This document shows, piece by piece, positions 1-11,404 of a stretch of 64,000 nucleotides of DNA; position 1 is the first letter of the stretch; each line of letters begins with the position of its first letter. The notes below the pieces were generated by a model, which worked only from the letters and a program-made list of their open reading frames with translations, made no database searches and had not been told where the DNA came from. A program made the translations under genes and the position numbers. The DNA is from Acestrorhynchus altus (Eukaryota; Chordata; Actinopteri; Characiformes; Acestrorhynchidae), in NCBI GenBank assembly GCA_034509495.1, contig CM067507.1:17306950-17370949 (forward strand), written 5' to 3'.

Positions 1-182
1 AGATAATTAAAAGGTGAATGTGAATCTTTTTAAATTTCAGAACAAAGGCTTCCAAGTAAGTTCAAGCATGTTGGATCAGTTTTTTTTGTGTTTCAGTTCC
101 AGATTTGAAAATTGGTGTTTGGAAAAGTTGATGACTATTTTTTTCTGATTGCTCACGTGTTTCATTTCATGGTGAATGCATA

Positions 183-350
183 CAGTAGCATGCAAAACGT
201 GTGCATCTCTTGTTTGTGAAATGTTAAAATGTTTTTCACTGTGAATAGTTAAGTAGAAGATGTGGTAAGAAGAAGATTTGGAGAACCAATTTCTAAAAGG
301 CATACAATTACTATCAAACGTTTTTTTCATCATTTTCATTGAAAAACAGT
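183..350 (+). repeat. 'gcatgcaaa' terminal-repeat element, copy A
   Basis: Begins ACAGTAGCATGCAAAACGTG, has TTTTTCACTGTGAATAGTTA and AAGTAGAAGATG, and may extend to about 480. It shares these blocks with copies at 14845-15130 and 48478-48618. It looks like a decayed non-autonomous DNA element. Confidence 0.55.
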
Positions 351-664
351 TAGTGTATTGTTTTTGTTTATGGCAATCTTAGAATTACAAAATAAATGGA
401 ACTCTATGCAAAAATCTCATTCAAAACCTTGAGTGGTGGTACATTTGCACATTGATCTACTGTGGAGAGACACTTGCAAATATATGATTTGTAGCATTTT
501 TTAAACTTGCCGTGCTATCAGTGGTTTGAGGAACATTTCACTTGTAGAGGGAAGAACCAATTCAATTAAATACCAGCAAATTCTGGAAGTAAACCTAATA
601 CCATCAAGAATTTTAATTCTTAGCTAGCTACAAACATTTATAAGCTGTGACACTTCACAAACAG

Positions 665-925
665 GTACAAAGTCTGGACAAAGCTAATCAAGTGTTTCAT
701 TCAGTCCCATTGACACAGGTGTATAAAACCAAGCACCTAGCCATTTATTCTGCCTTTACAATTATTAGTAAAAAAAAAGGTTGCTCTAAAGAACTCACTT
801 AATTCAAGCATGGTACTATAATATGATGCTACCATTTCAGTTGAATTTTTTTCCCTCCGTATTCCATCATTAGCTGTATTATTGAAAACTGGAAGCAGAA
901 AAAAATCAGCAGAAAAATATACAGA
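665..925 (+). mobile_element. Tc1-like element 5' fragment (family D)
   Basis: Resembles the leader and transposase start of another fish Tc1-like family: CACAGGTGTATAAAACCAAG, CACCTAGCCATTTATTCTGC, then a decayed stretch matching the usual start and the SAVL-type helix. No open frame remains. Confidence 0.55.
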
Positions 926-2274
926 AACTTTCTGTTTTCCATTTTCAGAAAATACCTCTGAACTCAAACCAAAGCAGAGCATACTGCCAAAGAATTTGTT
1001 AAGAATCTGTTAAAATGCAAGCCAGGTCACATGTCTCTCTTGGTATTTGAACATGAAATTTAGGTAAGAAGGCTGAGGCTGTCATTAAGGTTTGGCAGAG
1101 TTTCTTGAAGGAAGGTAAGAAGAAGCTAGTGATGTCACTGCGACACAGACCTCAGTTAGTTATCTCATGTGAAATAAATGAATGAGCAAAACTTTCAATC
1201 CCGTTATTGTGTTTATCCTAAAATAAAAGCCCATACCAAGAAATGACATTCTTGAAATATAGTAACTCAAATCTAAAAATAGCATCCAGCAATATGTGCT
1301 TCTGAGTGTGTATGTATTCTCCCTGCATGTTTACACTGTCAGCTGTTGGTGTGAATGGTTATTACCAACCTGTGTGCACTTCTGGTTTAGTTATGTCCTG
1401 CTGTGTAAAACTTTAAAATAGGAGGAAAGTTGAAATTAAATGTTTCTTCTCAATGGCTGAGCATTCTTAACAGCCCATTATTTATATAGAGGCATCTGTC
1501 ATCCACAGAGTTATACTTACCTGTCCACAGGTGTGTTTCTCTATGGATTCCATCTGCAAGCTTATGATCATGATAAGGTGATAATTATTATTATTATCAC
1601 CCCTGAGTTAAGTATAGCTGTAGGTCTGTGGTTCTGGTTTCAATCCAGCAGGCTGGGACTGAAGAGAAAGACGTATGCAGCAGGATTGTAATGAATGCTG
1701 GTAGTAGTGCTTTCACCCTAAAGCTGCCAATGAGGCTTCATAAGCATCTAACCAGTGTAATTGAATCTGAAATGAGCACCCAAAGAGAAAAAGCTATGTC
1801 AGAAATCAGTGTTTAGAGCCAATAAAACATTAAAAGCTATATTAAAAGCTTCTTCAGCCATCAGAAAACTTTGCTCAAACCCTTTGTCACTTTTACTTTT
1901 AGTGTTTTATGTCTAATTTGTCTCTGTTCTCTTTTAATTTCAATTGTCTTAACTGTGGCATGAAGTGGCTTCTTATTCTGTACACGTTTACTGTACAAAG
2001 TAAAGTGTACAAAGAAGAGGTGAAAGTTGTGTTTTTGTTTTTCAGTGTACTAAACTACACCAATGTTCAATGTATATGTTATTGAAAAAATATTTCAACA
2101 TATAGTATACAGAAGACACAATACAAATGACCATTTATTCAAACAAAGGGATCTTTGGATGTTCATGGTTCTATATAGAATCATTTTCTTTACTGTAGAA
2201 CCATTATTTTTAACTCTTAATACCCGAGATCCACACTTTACAGTTACAAGCGATTGTTAGGTTTCATAACTCAG
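926..2274. other. gene-free stretch
   Basis: AT-rich, no recognisable exon, transposon or RNA gene. Short open frames (for example 1628-1816, 2063-2260 on +) have no resemblance to known proteins. Confidence 0.6.
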
Positions 2275-2485
2275 GCTTACATTTACGTTTATTGCATTTT
2301 GCTGACACTCTTTATCCAGAGTGACTAACAAGGTTACTTATATTACAGAGGTGGGCCAGAGTCGTGTTAGGAGTCTTGCCCAAAGACTCTTATTGGTGAA
2401 GCACAACATAGTTGCCCAGACTGGGAACTGAACCCAAGTCGCTTACATGGTGTGGTGGCTCACTGTTGCACCATATTAACCACAA
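2275..2485 (-). repeat. L2-tailed SINE-like repeat
   Basis: Read on minus, the end is AGTCACTCTGGATAAAGAGT ... CGTAAATGTAAG, the same tail as the L2 LINE at 51.96-52.02 kb. Ahead of it is a block (tggtgcaacagtgagcc ... ggttcagttcccagtctggg) that resembles decayed tRNA-like A and B boxes. It is probably a SINE borrowing the L2 tail. Confidence 0.55.
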
Positions 2486-2644
2486 ACACAAGATCAGAGT
2501 AACCTACACACATGATACATATATCATAACAAACTATGAGATCTACCTGATTGAACCATATTGAAATAATGAAGGAAATTCTGGGTGTTTTTTTATTTAA
2601 TTTGGAATACTCTAAAGTATTTTAAAGATTTTTTATTTAACTAT

Positions 2645-2735
2645 TTTGAAGAATGCTTTGTCATGAATATGGTCGCGGTAGATCCAGAACCTACCTGTAA
2701 TCACTAGGCACAAGGCAGGAATACTATGCTCAAAA
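2645..2735 (-). repeat. tRNA-derived SINE, 3' fragment
   Basis: Contains only the 3' block (GTAGGTTCTGGATCTACCGC on minus), matching the end of the copy at 2990-3312. Confidence 0.55.
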
Positions 2736-2989
2736 ACAGTCTGGATGATCATTTTCCAACATGATTTGATATAGATGATGAGATATAAATATTGTTTAGT
2801 CCTTATAAGCAAAAAACACATAGAAACTATAGGTGCAAGTAAATATTTTTCATAAAAACTTTGTCAAATTCATACAAATATCTACATTCTATTCACTTTT
2901 AAATCTCAAATACAGACAAAAGGTTTCTTTGGATGTTGAACAAGTCAGGTTTGCAACATGAAAGGAGAACAATGGCTGTCAGTCAATCA

Positions 2990-3312
2990 GTCATTATCTT
3001 ACCTGCTTTGTCCTGAATAGTGTCATGGTGGATCCAGAGCCTACCTGGAATCATTGGCCACAAGGCTGGACAGTGTACCCCTGGACAGGGCACCAGTCCA
3101 TCACAGTATACCCCCCAACCCCCACACACACACACAAACACTATAGCCACCTATTATGTGCATTTTTGGGTGCTGTGAGAAAACCTTAGTGGACATAGGG
3201 AGAACACACAAAACTCCTCATTGACAGTGACCTGAGTGGGGGATCCAACCCACAACTCAAGGCCCATGGAGCTGTGAGACACACAAATTTAGTGCTACCA
3301 TGTCACCCGAGA
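2990..3312 (-). repeat. tRNA-derived SINE copy
   Basis: Minus strand: GGGTGACATGGTAGCACTAA (A-box-like region), CACAGCTCCATGGGCCTTGA, then GTGGGTTGGATCCCCCACTC (B-box-like), the AGGTTTTCTCACAGCACCCA block and the end TAGGCTCTGGATCCACCATG. It is the same family as copies at 2645-2735, 25970-26285, 39385-39625 and 60055-60180. Confidence 0.7.
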
Positions 3313-3329
3313 GTGATAAGTGGTTATCC

Positions 3330-4330
3330 ATAGCTACATCAAGGCTTTGTGAATCTGCAGATGGAGTGACCAGTGAGTTCTAGAAAGAGATACTGAGAGG
3401 TTGGTGAAGAATTGTAGTTCGAAGGATGCACAGGAGCTCAGTCTTGCTGAGGTTGATCTTTGGGTGATTGGCTGCCATCCACGACAAGACATCAGCAAGA
3501 CATGCTGAGAGGCAAGTTGAGAAATGGGTGTCAGTGAAGTTGTGAAAGATTTAATAAGGTTGAGAGTCATCAGCATAGCAGTGGTAAGAGAACCAAGGGT
3601 AGGATATTAGTTCACCAAAAACAGAATGCAGTGTAAGAAAAGAAGAGACCAAAGTACTTTGGTACTTTGAGCCTTGTGGGATGCTAGTGTGGTGTTTGCA
3701 TGGAGCCAAGTTACCCTGCCAAGTTACCTGGTGAGAGCGCACCTACAGGTAAAATGCATAAACATTGATTCCAAGACTGGTGAGCACAGACAGGAGGATG
3801 TTGTTGATTGTACCAAAGGTAGCAGTGAGGTCAAGAAATATGATGACAGTTTGGCCGATGTTGCAACATGGAGCTTCTCTGTAACTGCAAAGAGAGCAGT
3901 CTCTGTTAAGTAATCAAGTTTGCCAGACTGGTTTGTGTCCTCAAGATTGGTCTGAGAAACAGTTGATTTTAGACAGAGGGTTCAAGCATGTTTGAGAGGA
4001 AAAGAGGAGATATTGGTTTGTAGTTGCTGATATCCTGTCTAGTGTTGGCTTCTTCAAGATGGGGATCACTCTGGCAGTCTTTATGATAAAAGTCGGAGGC
4101 CTGGAGCAAAGTGTAGATGGAAAAGAGTCTAATGGATGTGTGTTTGGATTGTTAAATGTAAGAAGTTGTAAGATGTTTGTGGAAAGTGGAGACACTACTG
4201 AAGAAGTAGGAGGAAGATGGTATCTGATGGGAGGGTTAGAGGAAGGGAGCAATGATTGGTGGATCTTGACAACCTTCTCCTCAAAGAAGGGGACATCAGA
4301 ATGTTGGATGTTCACTATCCCCAACTCCCC
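3330..4330 (-). mobile_element. L2-clade LINE reverse transcriptase remnant
   Basis: Minus-strand frames give ARVIPILKKPTLD, the start of RT domain 0/1, then LVSSF...HSVFGELISY and YADDSQPY, the RT catalytic box, followed by the thumb region (ADVLSWMAANHPKINLSKTE-like). The frame is broken by several indels. The YADD Asp pair survives in this fragment. Confidence 0.75.
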
Positions 4331-4344
4331 AGTTCATCCACAAT

Positions 4345-4505
4345 TTATTACATGAAGTATATCATTCCAGAGAACACAGTTCAGGTCCATTGCTCCAGAA
4401 ATCAGTGTTGAGGGGCTTTATGACCCTCTTTCCCACACCTGGCATTAAGCATAGAGCCAGTAGGTACTTTTTATCTGCTTCAGAGAGTGCTATTCTATTG
4501 GCAGT
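4345..4505 (-). mobile_element. Tc1-like family D-type fragment
   Basis: Read on the minus strand it resembles the Leu-Trp-Ser-Asn-(Gly)-Thr-Val-Phe-Ser region (CTGGAGCAATGGACCTGAAC, TGTGTTCTCTGGAATGATAT) of Tc1-like transposases of the same type as the 665-925 fragment. It is heavily decayed and is followed on the + strand by a (GT)n array. Confidence 0.45.
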
Positions 4506-4529
4506 ACTTCTCTACAGGGACTAGACAGG

Positions 4530-4531
<2 letters not shown>

Positions 4532-4598
<67 letters not shown>
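4532..4598. repeat. (GT)n microsatellite
   Basis: Uninterrupted GT dinucleotides; produces spurious Cys-Val frames on + and His-Thr frames on -. Confidence 0.97.
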
Positions 4599-4599
<1 letters not shown>

Positions 4600-4789
4600 A
4601 TTTTCACATCTGTATTGGTAAAGGCTATGGAGTGTTTGGCTTGTTGTGGCTGTGTGGACAGCTATTCCAGTCTCTGCTTGGGAACTCTGCATGTCTTTCA
4701 GGGCTACCGTTGGTCTCTGTGCTGCTTCTCTGATTAATGCCCTCTATGCCCAGTGTGAGAGTTTAGGTGACTGGCCCTCTATTGGCAGC

Positions 4790-5125
4790 ATCGTTGTGGT
4801 ACCATATTCTTTCCATTTGATGATAATGGACTTGATGATGCACTGGTGGATCATCAGAGATTTGGATTTTTTATAATGCAACCCTGACTTGTAAAGTCCC
4901 TGATCTGTTTGGAGATGTCTTTGGTCTTCATAGTGTTGCTTGGCTAGTGGAAGCCACTTGGGCCTTTTAGAAAAGGTGTATATTTACTGACAGATCCCCT
5001 TGATTACACACAGGTGTTCTTCATTTCACTAAGCAGTGACTTCTGAAGGTAACTGGTGGCACCTGAGCTATTTAGAAACTTCATAGCAAAGGGGGTAAAG
5101 ACATATGCACATTTTCAGTTTTTTT
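4790..5125. repeat. interspersed repeat fragment, class unassigned
   Basis: Blocks such as TTCCATTTGATGATAATGGA, TTTGGTCTTCATAGTGTTGC, GTGACTTCTGAAGGTAACTG and CTTCATAGCAAAGGGGGTAA are familiar from many fish genomes as part of a high-copy repeat. I cannot place it in a superfamily. Short unexplained sequence (4600-4790) separates it from the GT array. Confidence 0.5.
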
Positions 5126-5661
5126 ATGTATATATTTCCCATTTCACTTAACTTAGTGTATTTTTATTCTGTAGATTCAAAACATACAATTCAGATTAAG
5201 AAACATTTAAATACAAAATAGATAAAAAGCCAAGGGAGGTGAAGACATTCACAAAACACTCTATGTGTGACCTGTCATTGGCCTGCTTAAGCATCACATT
5301 GAATCATACTCTTTTTTTAGTCCTGACCCTCAGGCATACTGCTGTACAAGTGACCACAAGTCAGAAAGACAGGAGTTCATTTCCCTTCCAGTGCTGAGGT
5401 CACTGTGAGACAGTAATCCAAGCTTTACTCTTGGCTTTATTTCACAGTTTGGATAAAATCCCATTGAGCCCCCAGTGACCCCACAGGGAAGGGCAGTGCA
5501 CAGCTCAAACGTTCTGTGACTTCTTCCTCTCCAAACAATGATGCCAGCAAGATCTCATACATACAGCAAATTAGGCTTAAAAGTTGACATAAAATGCATA
5601 TTGCACTAAACCACAAGGATATGCTGGGTTTAGCCATAACTATATGCTGTATTGTCCATTT

Positions 5662-5663
<2 letters not shown>

Positions 5664-5722
<59 letters not shown>
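5664..5722. repeat. (CT)n microsatellite
   Basis: Uninterrupted CT repeat; spurious Ser-Leu frame. Confidence 0.97.
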
Positions 5723-5725
<3 letters not shown>

Positions 5726-6267
5726 TGTTATAAGGGTCATTCTCTAAAATGCTGTCACAAAGAAATGAATGTGGTTATTACTTTTTTATAAATCTATGTA
5801 TTTTAATCTATAGCACCATGGCTTCTTTCATACTAGCAGGTGGTTTAAGCAAAATTAACATCTCATTTGTCACCCACCATCATCATGTCTTAAACATCAA
5901 AAATTGTCCAAACTATTTTTTAGTGGCAGAGTGTGTGTCCCACATACATGTTTCATAGAAAAAAAGAGAAATTTGGTGCACATTTTGGTTGTACATTTTT
6001 TGTGGGTTTCTGAAATCAGCAATGGTCAAAGTTACAGCACATACAACATACAGCACACCTGATGTTTGGTTATAAGTTGCACTTTGACCGGTTCACTGTT
6101 CCTGATGGAATTAATAGGGTTGATTTCCTGGCATGGGCTGGAGTTCTAAGCACAGTGGGGTTGAAGCCAGGACAATGCTTTATCCATTACACGAACTTAA
6201 ATTTTTGTTTGGGGTAATTGTTCTGTTGGAACATCCAGGCTGTGATTGAAACAAATGCCTATTTATG

Positions 6268-6457
6268 TTTCAGGGCACTAATGAGTATGTCAGCCCTTTG
6301 GGTGTCCAAAACGTAAAGTGAAATTTGAATGTGATTTTGAGGGCACTGTAATCTCCTGCTGTTTACTAGTAATTTATAGTAAACATTGTAGCTCACTACA
6401 TGAGCGGAATATGAACCATAATGCAAATGTGAGTCTCGTTACTAAGCAGCATAGTGG
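6268..6457 (+). repeat. unidentified dispersed repeat X, copy 1
   Basis: Shares with 47848-48040 (opposite strand) the blocks CAGGGCACTAATGAGT, ATGTGATTTTGAGGGCAC, AATTTATAGTAAACATTGTA and ATGCAAATGTGAGTCTCGTT in the same order and similar spacing. I do not recognise the family. Confidence 0.7.
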
Positions 6458-6624
6458 TAAGAATGGGGCTGACAACAGCTGCTGATATAGATATTAAGCC
6501 AGTGATAGTTATGAGCTACTGGAATTTCAGATGTTTTCCCATAACATTAGTTAATTAATGGGAGGCTTATGTTTTTAAGCACCATCATCAAGGATTATTC
6601 CATGAACAGCACAGAGCTTAGTGT

Positions 6625-6990
6625 TTTTACACTACTTAGTACTAAATACTACTCTATCCCTAGATAGCGTCTTTCTTGGATGGCAGCTTCTCAGACAATA
6701 ATGATGTAAAACTCTCTTGATTGTAAACAGTGACACTGTTGTTACAGTAGCTTCCAGTTCTTGGCAGGCCTGTGCTTTGGTTGTTCTGGGATTATCTCTG
6801 ACTATCAGAACCATTTTCCTGTTAGCTGATGGTGATAGCTTTTGCCTTATTCCAGACCATGGAAAAGTAGCTACACTTCCCAATTTTGTGCACTTACTGT
6901 TGCTTAACTGATGATCTTGGAATCTGCAGTTGTTTGGAAATGGCTCCAAAGCCTGCATCATCCCACTCAGATCTACAGTGATAAGAAGGA
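6625..6990 (-). mobile_element. Tc1-like transposase N-terminal fragment (family C)
   Basis: A minus-strand frame (6632-6961) reads KLGSVATFPWSGIRQKLSPS and IVRDNPRTTKAQACQELEAT, then TIKRVLHHYCLRSCHPRKT, which is the paired helix-turn-helix DNA-binding region of a Tc1-like transposase. The catalytic domain is absent on this strand. Confidence 0.75.
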
Positions 6991-7049
6991 ATCATTGTAT
7001 AATTTTGCCAAAAGACAATGTTTGAAGTAAGATACAGAGCATCTAGAAG

Positions 7050-7245
7050 GGTTTTGGAATGCGTGGTGATGAACTGTTGAAAATATAATAGAACTCTTGG
7101 CCACAGTCAGTAATGGTACTGAAGCTGAAAAGATGATGGCTTTGATAACAGGATAATGATCCAAAAATATATCTTAAAGTCCATCATGGATGACTTGAAG
7201 AGACACAGATTGAAACATATGAATAAAGAAGAAAAGAAAAGTAGG
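7050..7245 (+). mobile_element. possible Tc1-like catalytic-region fragment
   Basis: The segment around 7145-7200 resembles the Gln-Asp-Asn-Asp-Pro-Lys block of Tc1-like transposases (ataatgatccaaaaa). Stops interrupt it and the flanks are too decayed to assign a family. It lies in the opposite orientation to the neighbouring family C fragment. Confidence 0.35.
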
Positions 7246-7724
7246 GGGAAATCTTGAGGTTGTGGGGATTGGCATGTTACTAAGTTTTTGAAGAGGATGT
7301 GTTCATTACTCCTCAGTTTAAAAATGTCAAAATGTGTCATCTGGCCAAAGACGGTCAAATGTTTACATATAACTATTGCAGACATTTTTTGTTTTACATT
7401 TGAACAGTATGGCTTATAACTCATTAAAATTTCAGTCTCAAATTATTAGAATATTTCAGGTTTGAGTAAGTTACTATTCCAACAGTAACATCAATCATTG
7501 TAATCTGCTAAAGTATAAGATTGTTTGCCTTTTTTAATTGAATTAAACTGAAAAAAAAAAGCTGTTCATGATATTGCATGAGATGCAATAGTTATGTTCT
7601 GAAAGCAATAGTGAAAATTCTGATGTTCAGGTTTTTTACTGAACTGGCTGCACTGCCTTTCTGTGACAGCCTCTATATGGCTTTTTTAATTTGTAATCCA
7701 CTCCAGTATAACCTTTGCTTAAAT

Positions 7725-7885
7725 TGTTTGTGATCAGAGAAATGCAAATGCCACAAATGTCACATTATATATTTTCATGCTTACTTAATATTCTCAGACA
7801 TACAAGAAAATGATGGATATCATTGTCATACTAACAAGAACTAATTTGTTATTCAGTAGTAGCATCAATGTAACTATTAGCTATT
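7725..7885 (+). repeat. unidentified dispersed repeat Y, copy 1
   Basis: Shares ATCAGAGAAAT, TTTTCATGCTTACTT, TTCAGACATACAAGAA-type and, exactly, CATACTAACAAGAACTAATT and TGTTATTCAGTAGTAGC with 11405-11570 in direct orientation. Confidence 0.7.
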
Positions 7886-7937
7886 CATTTAAATATTAAT
7901 TTAATTGCATTTAATTAGTAAATCAATTAGTAAGGAT

Positions 7938-8617
7938 GGGGTAAGGATGATTCTGAAAAAGGTATCAGCCCAGAACTGCATGGTAAGACCTTGTCAATGA
8001 CCTGAAGGGATCTGGGACCACAGTCCCAAAGATTACCAGTAGTAACACACTACACCATCATGGATTAAAATCCTGCAGGATACACAAATAGAACTATTTG
8101 GTATCAAGTCCACTCGCCATATTTGGAGGAAGAAAAAGGATGAGTACATCCCCAAGAACATTGCCCTACCGTGAAGCATGGGGGTGGAAACATAATACTA
8201 TTTGGGGGTGCTTTTCTGCTAAGGAGCAGTTCTGTGGGATGCATTTCAAGGTCCTGGCCTAGCCAGTCTCCACACCTGAACCCAATAGAAAATCTGAAAC
8301 TCAATATTGCCCAGCGACAGCCTTGAAACTGGAAAGATCTGGAGAAGGAGGAGTGGGCTAAAATCCCTGCTGCAGTGTGTGCAAGCTTGGTCAAAAACTA
8401 CAGGAAACATCTAACCCCTGTAATTGCAAACAAAAGTGTCTGTGTCAAATATTAAGTTCTGTTTTTCTATTGTATCAAATGCTTATTTTATGCAATAAAA
8501 TACAAACTGATTATTAAAAAAAAAATCATACAATCTGATTTTAAAAAGATTTAGTCTCTCACAGTTGAAGGGTACCTATGATAAAAACTACAGACCTCTC
8601 CAAAATTGGCAGTGTTT

Positions 8618-8619
<2 letters not shown>
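7938..8619 (+). mobile_element. Tc1-like transposon remnant, 3' half (family A)
   Basis: Matches the second half of the same Tc1-like family as the element at 63598: DEY.PKN and GWC-type blocks, VWRKKKDEYIPKN, NPIENLKLNIAQRQP, EEWAKIPAAVCASLVKNYRK and the polyadenylation segment with AATAAA at about 8495. At least two internal deletions remove catalytic parts. The 3' TIR (ACAGTTGAAGGGTACCTATG ... ATTGGCAGTGT) is truncated at a (CA)n array, so the terminal CTG is gone. Confidence 0.85.

Positions 8620-8709
<90 letters not shown>
8620..8709. repeat. (CA)n microsatellite joined to Tc1 end
   Basis: 90 bp of pure CA starting exactly where the Tc1-like 3' TIR stops matching its consensus. Confidence 0.97.
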
Positions 8710-8711
<2 letters not shown>

Positions 8712-8900
8712 ATACAGCCTCTATATGGGTTTTTTATTTGTAAACCACTCCAGCTGTTCCCATGGGAGGAATTACTTACTAGTCCCTTTGCTAGGGTGGG
8801 TGACAGAAAAGAAAACAGCTGTCATAGTGAAATGTTGTTCTGAGTGTATGGTGATGGTGATCACCATAGTGATCACAGAAAAAAATGAAAAATGAGTTTG

Positions 8901-8923
8901 CACACACACACACACACACATAC

Positions 8924-8992
<69 letters not shown>
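8901..8992. repeat. (CA)n microsatellite
   Basis: About 92 bp of CA with a few TA interruptions, 190 bp from the previous array and in the same orientation. Confidence 0.97.
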
Positions 8993-8994
<2 letters not shown>

Positions 8995-9109
8995 AATTTA
9001 GCACGTATGTATATAGCTAAAGCTTTGCACAGTACCAGTCCAAGTTTGGACACACCTACACTCTTCAACCTTTACAGGACAATCTTCCAAAAAAAAAGTA
9101 ATTATCCAT

Positions 9110-10135
9110 TCATCCAACCATCCATCCATTCATTTTCTGATTCCGATCTACCTACCCAACCACCTCTTCCAGCTCTTCTGGGGGGATTCCAAGGCATTCC
9201 CAGGCCAGCCAATAGAAATCTCAGAGTGCGCTGGGTCTTCCCCAGGGCTTCCTCTCAGACAGACATGCCCAGAACACCTCACAAGGGCGGTGACCAGGAG
9301 GCATCCGGACCAGATGCCTACACCACTTCAGCTGGCTCCTCTCAACTTGGAGAACAAGCTCTGAGCTCAGATGCCTGAACTCCTGACCCTATTTCTAACG
9401 GAGTGTCCAGCAACCCTGTGGAGAAAGCTCAATTTGGCTGCTTTTATTTAGGATCTCTTTCTTTGAGTCATTACCCAAAGCTTGTGACCATAGGTGAGAG
9501 TCAGATTCACTGTTAGATTGAGAGCCTTGCCTACATTGAGCACTGCACTGATCCACCTATCAACCTCCCACTCCATCTTCCCCTGAACAAATTCCCAAGG
9601 TACTTGAACTCCTCCACTTGAGACAGGAACTCATTTCCAACCTGAGAGGGCATTCCCCCCTTTTCTGACTGAGTACTGTGGTCTCAGATTTTGAGGTGAT
9701 GATTCTCATCCCAGCTGCTTCACACTCAGCTACAAACTGATCCAGCGAGTGCTGGAGGTCCCAGCTCGAAGAAGCCAACAGGACGACATAATCCACAAAA
9801 AACAGATGCGTAATACTGAGACCCCCAAATTGGACACCTTCTGCCATTTTGCTATGCCAAGAAATTCTGTCCTTAAATATTATGAACAGAATCAGTGAAA
9901 AAGGGCAGCCCTGATGGAGTCCAATTCCAACTGGGAACCCGTCTGACTTACTGCCTGCAATGTGAACCAAGCTCCTGCTCTGTTTGTACAGAGACTGGAT
10001 GGCCCATAGCAGCACTCCCTGAGCACCCCCCACAGGATGCCCCGAGGGACATGGTTGAATGCCTTCTCCAGGTCCACTAAACACATGTGGACTGGTTGAG
10101 CAAACACCCATGCTCCTTCAAGGACTCTCACCAAG
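9110..10135 (-). mobile_element. Rex3 (RTE-clade) LINE, 3' half
   Basis: Minus-strand frames give HMCLVDLEKAFNHVPRGILW, SLYKQSRSLVHIAGSKSD and GLHQGCPFSLILFIIF, then GLSITHLFFVDYVVLLASSS and ECEAAGMRIITSKSE. The RT box that should read FADD is FVDY, so it is catalytically dead. The 3' end abuts GATG-type repeats (catccatccattcatt on +, 9119-9134), the tail described for Rex3. Near 9897, AGTGAAAAAGGGCAGCCCTG resembles the forward primer widely used to amplify Rex3, as I remember it. Confidence 0.85.
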
Positions 10136-10659
10136 GGTTATAATTAAGAACATGTGACCAATAGGCAAAATGTTCTACTAGTATGGATCTTGTCTATTTG
10201 TTGTTATAAATAGTAAAGTATTTTGGTTCATACAGTATATGTTAATAGTACTGGATATATACACTATAGTGAGATTTACAAGCCTCTGGGCCTCTATGCA
10301 GCCCAACACTTCAGTTCAGAACCTGGACAGTAGAGACAGATACCCCAACAAAAGCAGGATAGACTCAAAAAAGACTTAAATAATACAGGACAATAACAAA
10401 ATCCTTCCCCTAACAACTCGGTGTTATACTTTGGGCCCACACACAATGCCCTACCCACCCAACCTCAGTCCTTCTGGTCAGTGGTTGTGCATTGTGATCC
10501 AAAAGCACAACCACTGACCAACTCTTCATAACTCCCCTCAATACACAACCTCAGAACCTGAATTTATCCAGCAACGCTGTAGTAGATTTCCCTACAATGC
10601 CCCTATCTCTACTGGTCTAACATATGCCTGCCACCAAATCTATATCCCTAAGCATTTTC

Positions 10660-10930
10660 CTTTCATAAGCTACCTCTGTAATGGTTCTGGACTCACAGAA
10701 GAAGTAGGAGGCAGGAGTACTTGCAGGGTTGAGTTTAATAAACTGATAACTTAGACAAACAAGATACACTAACCATAAATATTAATAGACGAGACGAGGG
10801 ATGAGTAGAAACCATGGCAACCAAGCAAACAAGAAGAACGACAAGGACTAACTGAGACAAGGGACTTATATGGGACATGATAACCATGGGGCAGGGTTAC
10901 AGATGGAACAGAGACAGACACGTGACAACC
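10660..10930 (-). repeat. interspersed repeat Z, copy 1 (LTR-like, class uncertain)
   Basis: On minus it reads ...TCTGTAACCCTGCCCCATGG ... AAACTCAACCCTGCAAGTAC, TCCTGCCTCCTACTTCTTCT. This corresponds to the + strand sequence at 18890-19260. The composition and the TTTATTAAACTC just before the end suggest the end of a retroelement, but I could not fix its borders. Confidence 0.45.
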
Positions 10931-11404
10931 TCAAACACATTTTCAAATGGAACCGCCAGCTCGATAAAATGGACAACTTGTTTACTCTAAGAGTATAACA
11001 CAATATCAGATCTAAGTGTGTAGTTAGTGCAATACAATGTGGTGCCTGTAGTTTAGTCCCTACATCTGCCAACAACATCCAATCTCGTGTGTCCCTCCAT
11101 TTACCAATATTCACACCCTCATTCTCCACTGCACTGCCTCTCACGCACAAATCAAATTAACCTGCTTCCATGAACATTGGGTGTGTTGTTAACTTCTAAG
11201 CACTTCTTATCTAATGCATCTGCTAAAGACCTAAGTACCTGATTATGCCTCCATGTGTAATGACCCTGCGACAAGCTGACCATATGCTGAAAAAATTTGT
11301 TTCAACATCTCAATCCAGCACACAATTTCCAACTTGGATTTTCACCTATCCACTGACCAAGGTTTGACTTAGAAGGTCATCATAAGTAACATGTCCTAAC
11401 CTTT

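Noticed and set aside
4495..4737. Open frames of Cys-Val or His-Thr repeats over CA/GT arrays here and at 8.6, 8.9, 14.6, 26.6, 38.2, 50.5 and 52.4 kb
   Set aside because: Direct translations of dinucleotide microsatellites; no flanking coding signal.
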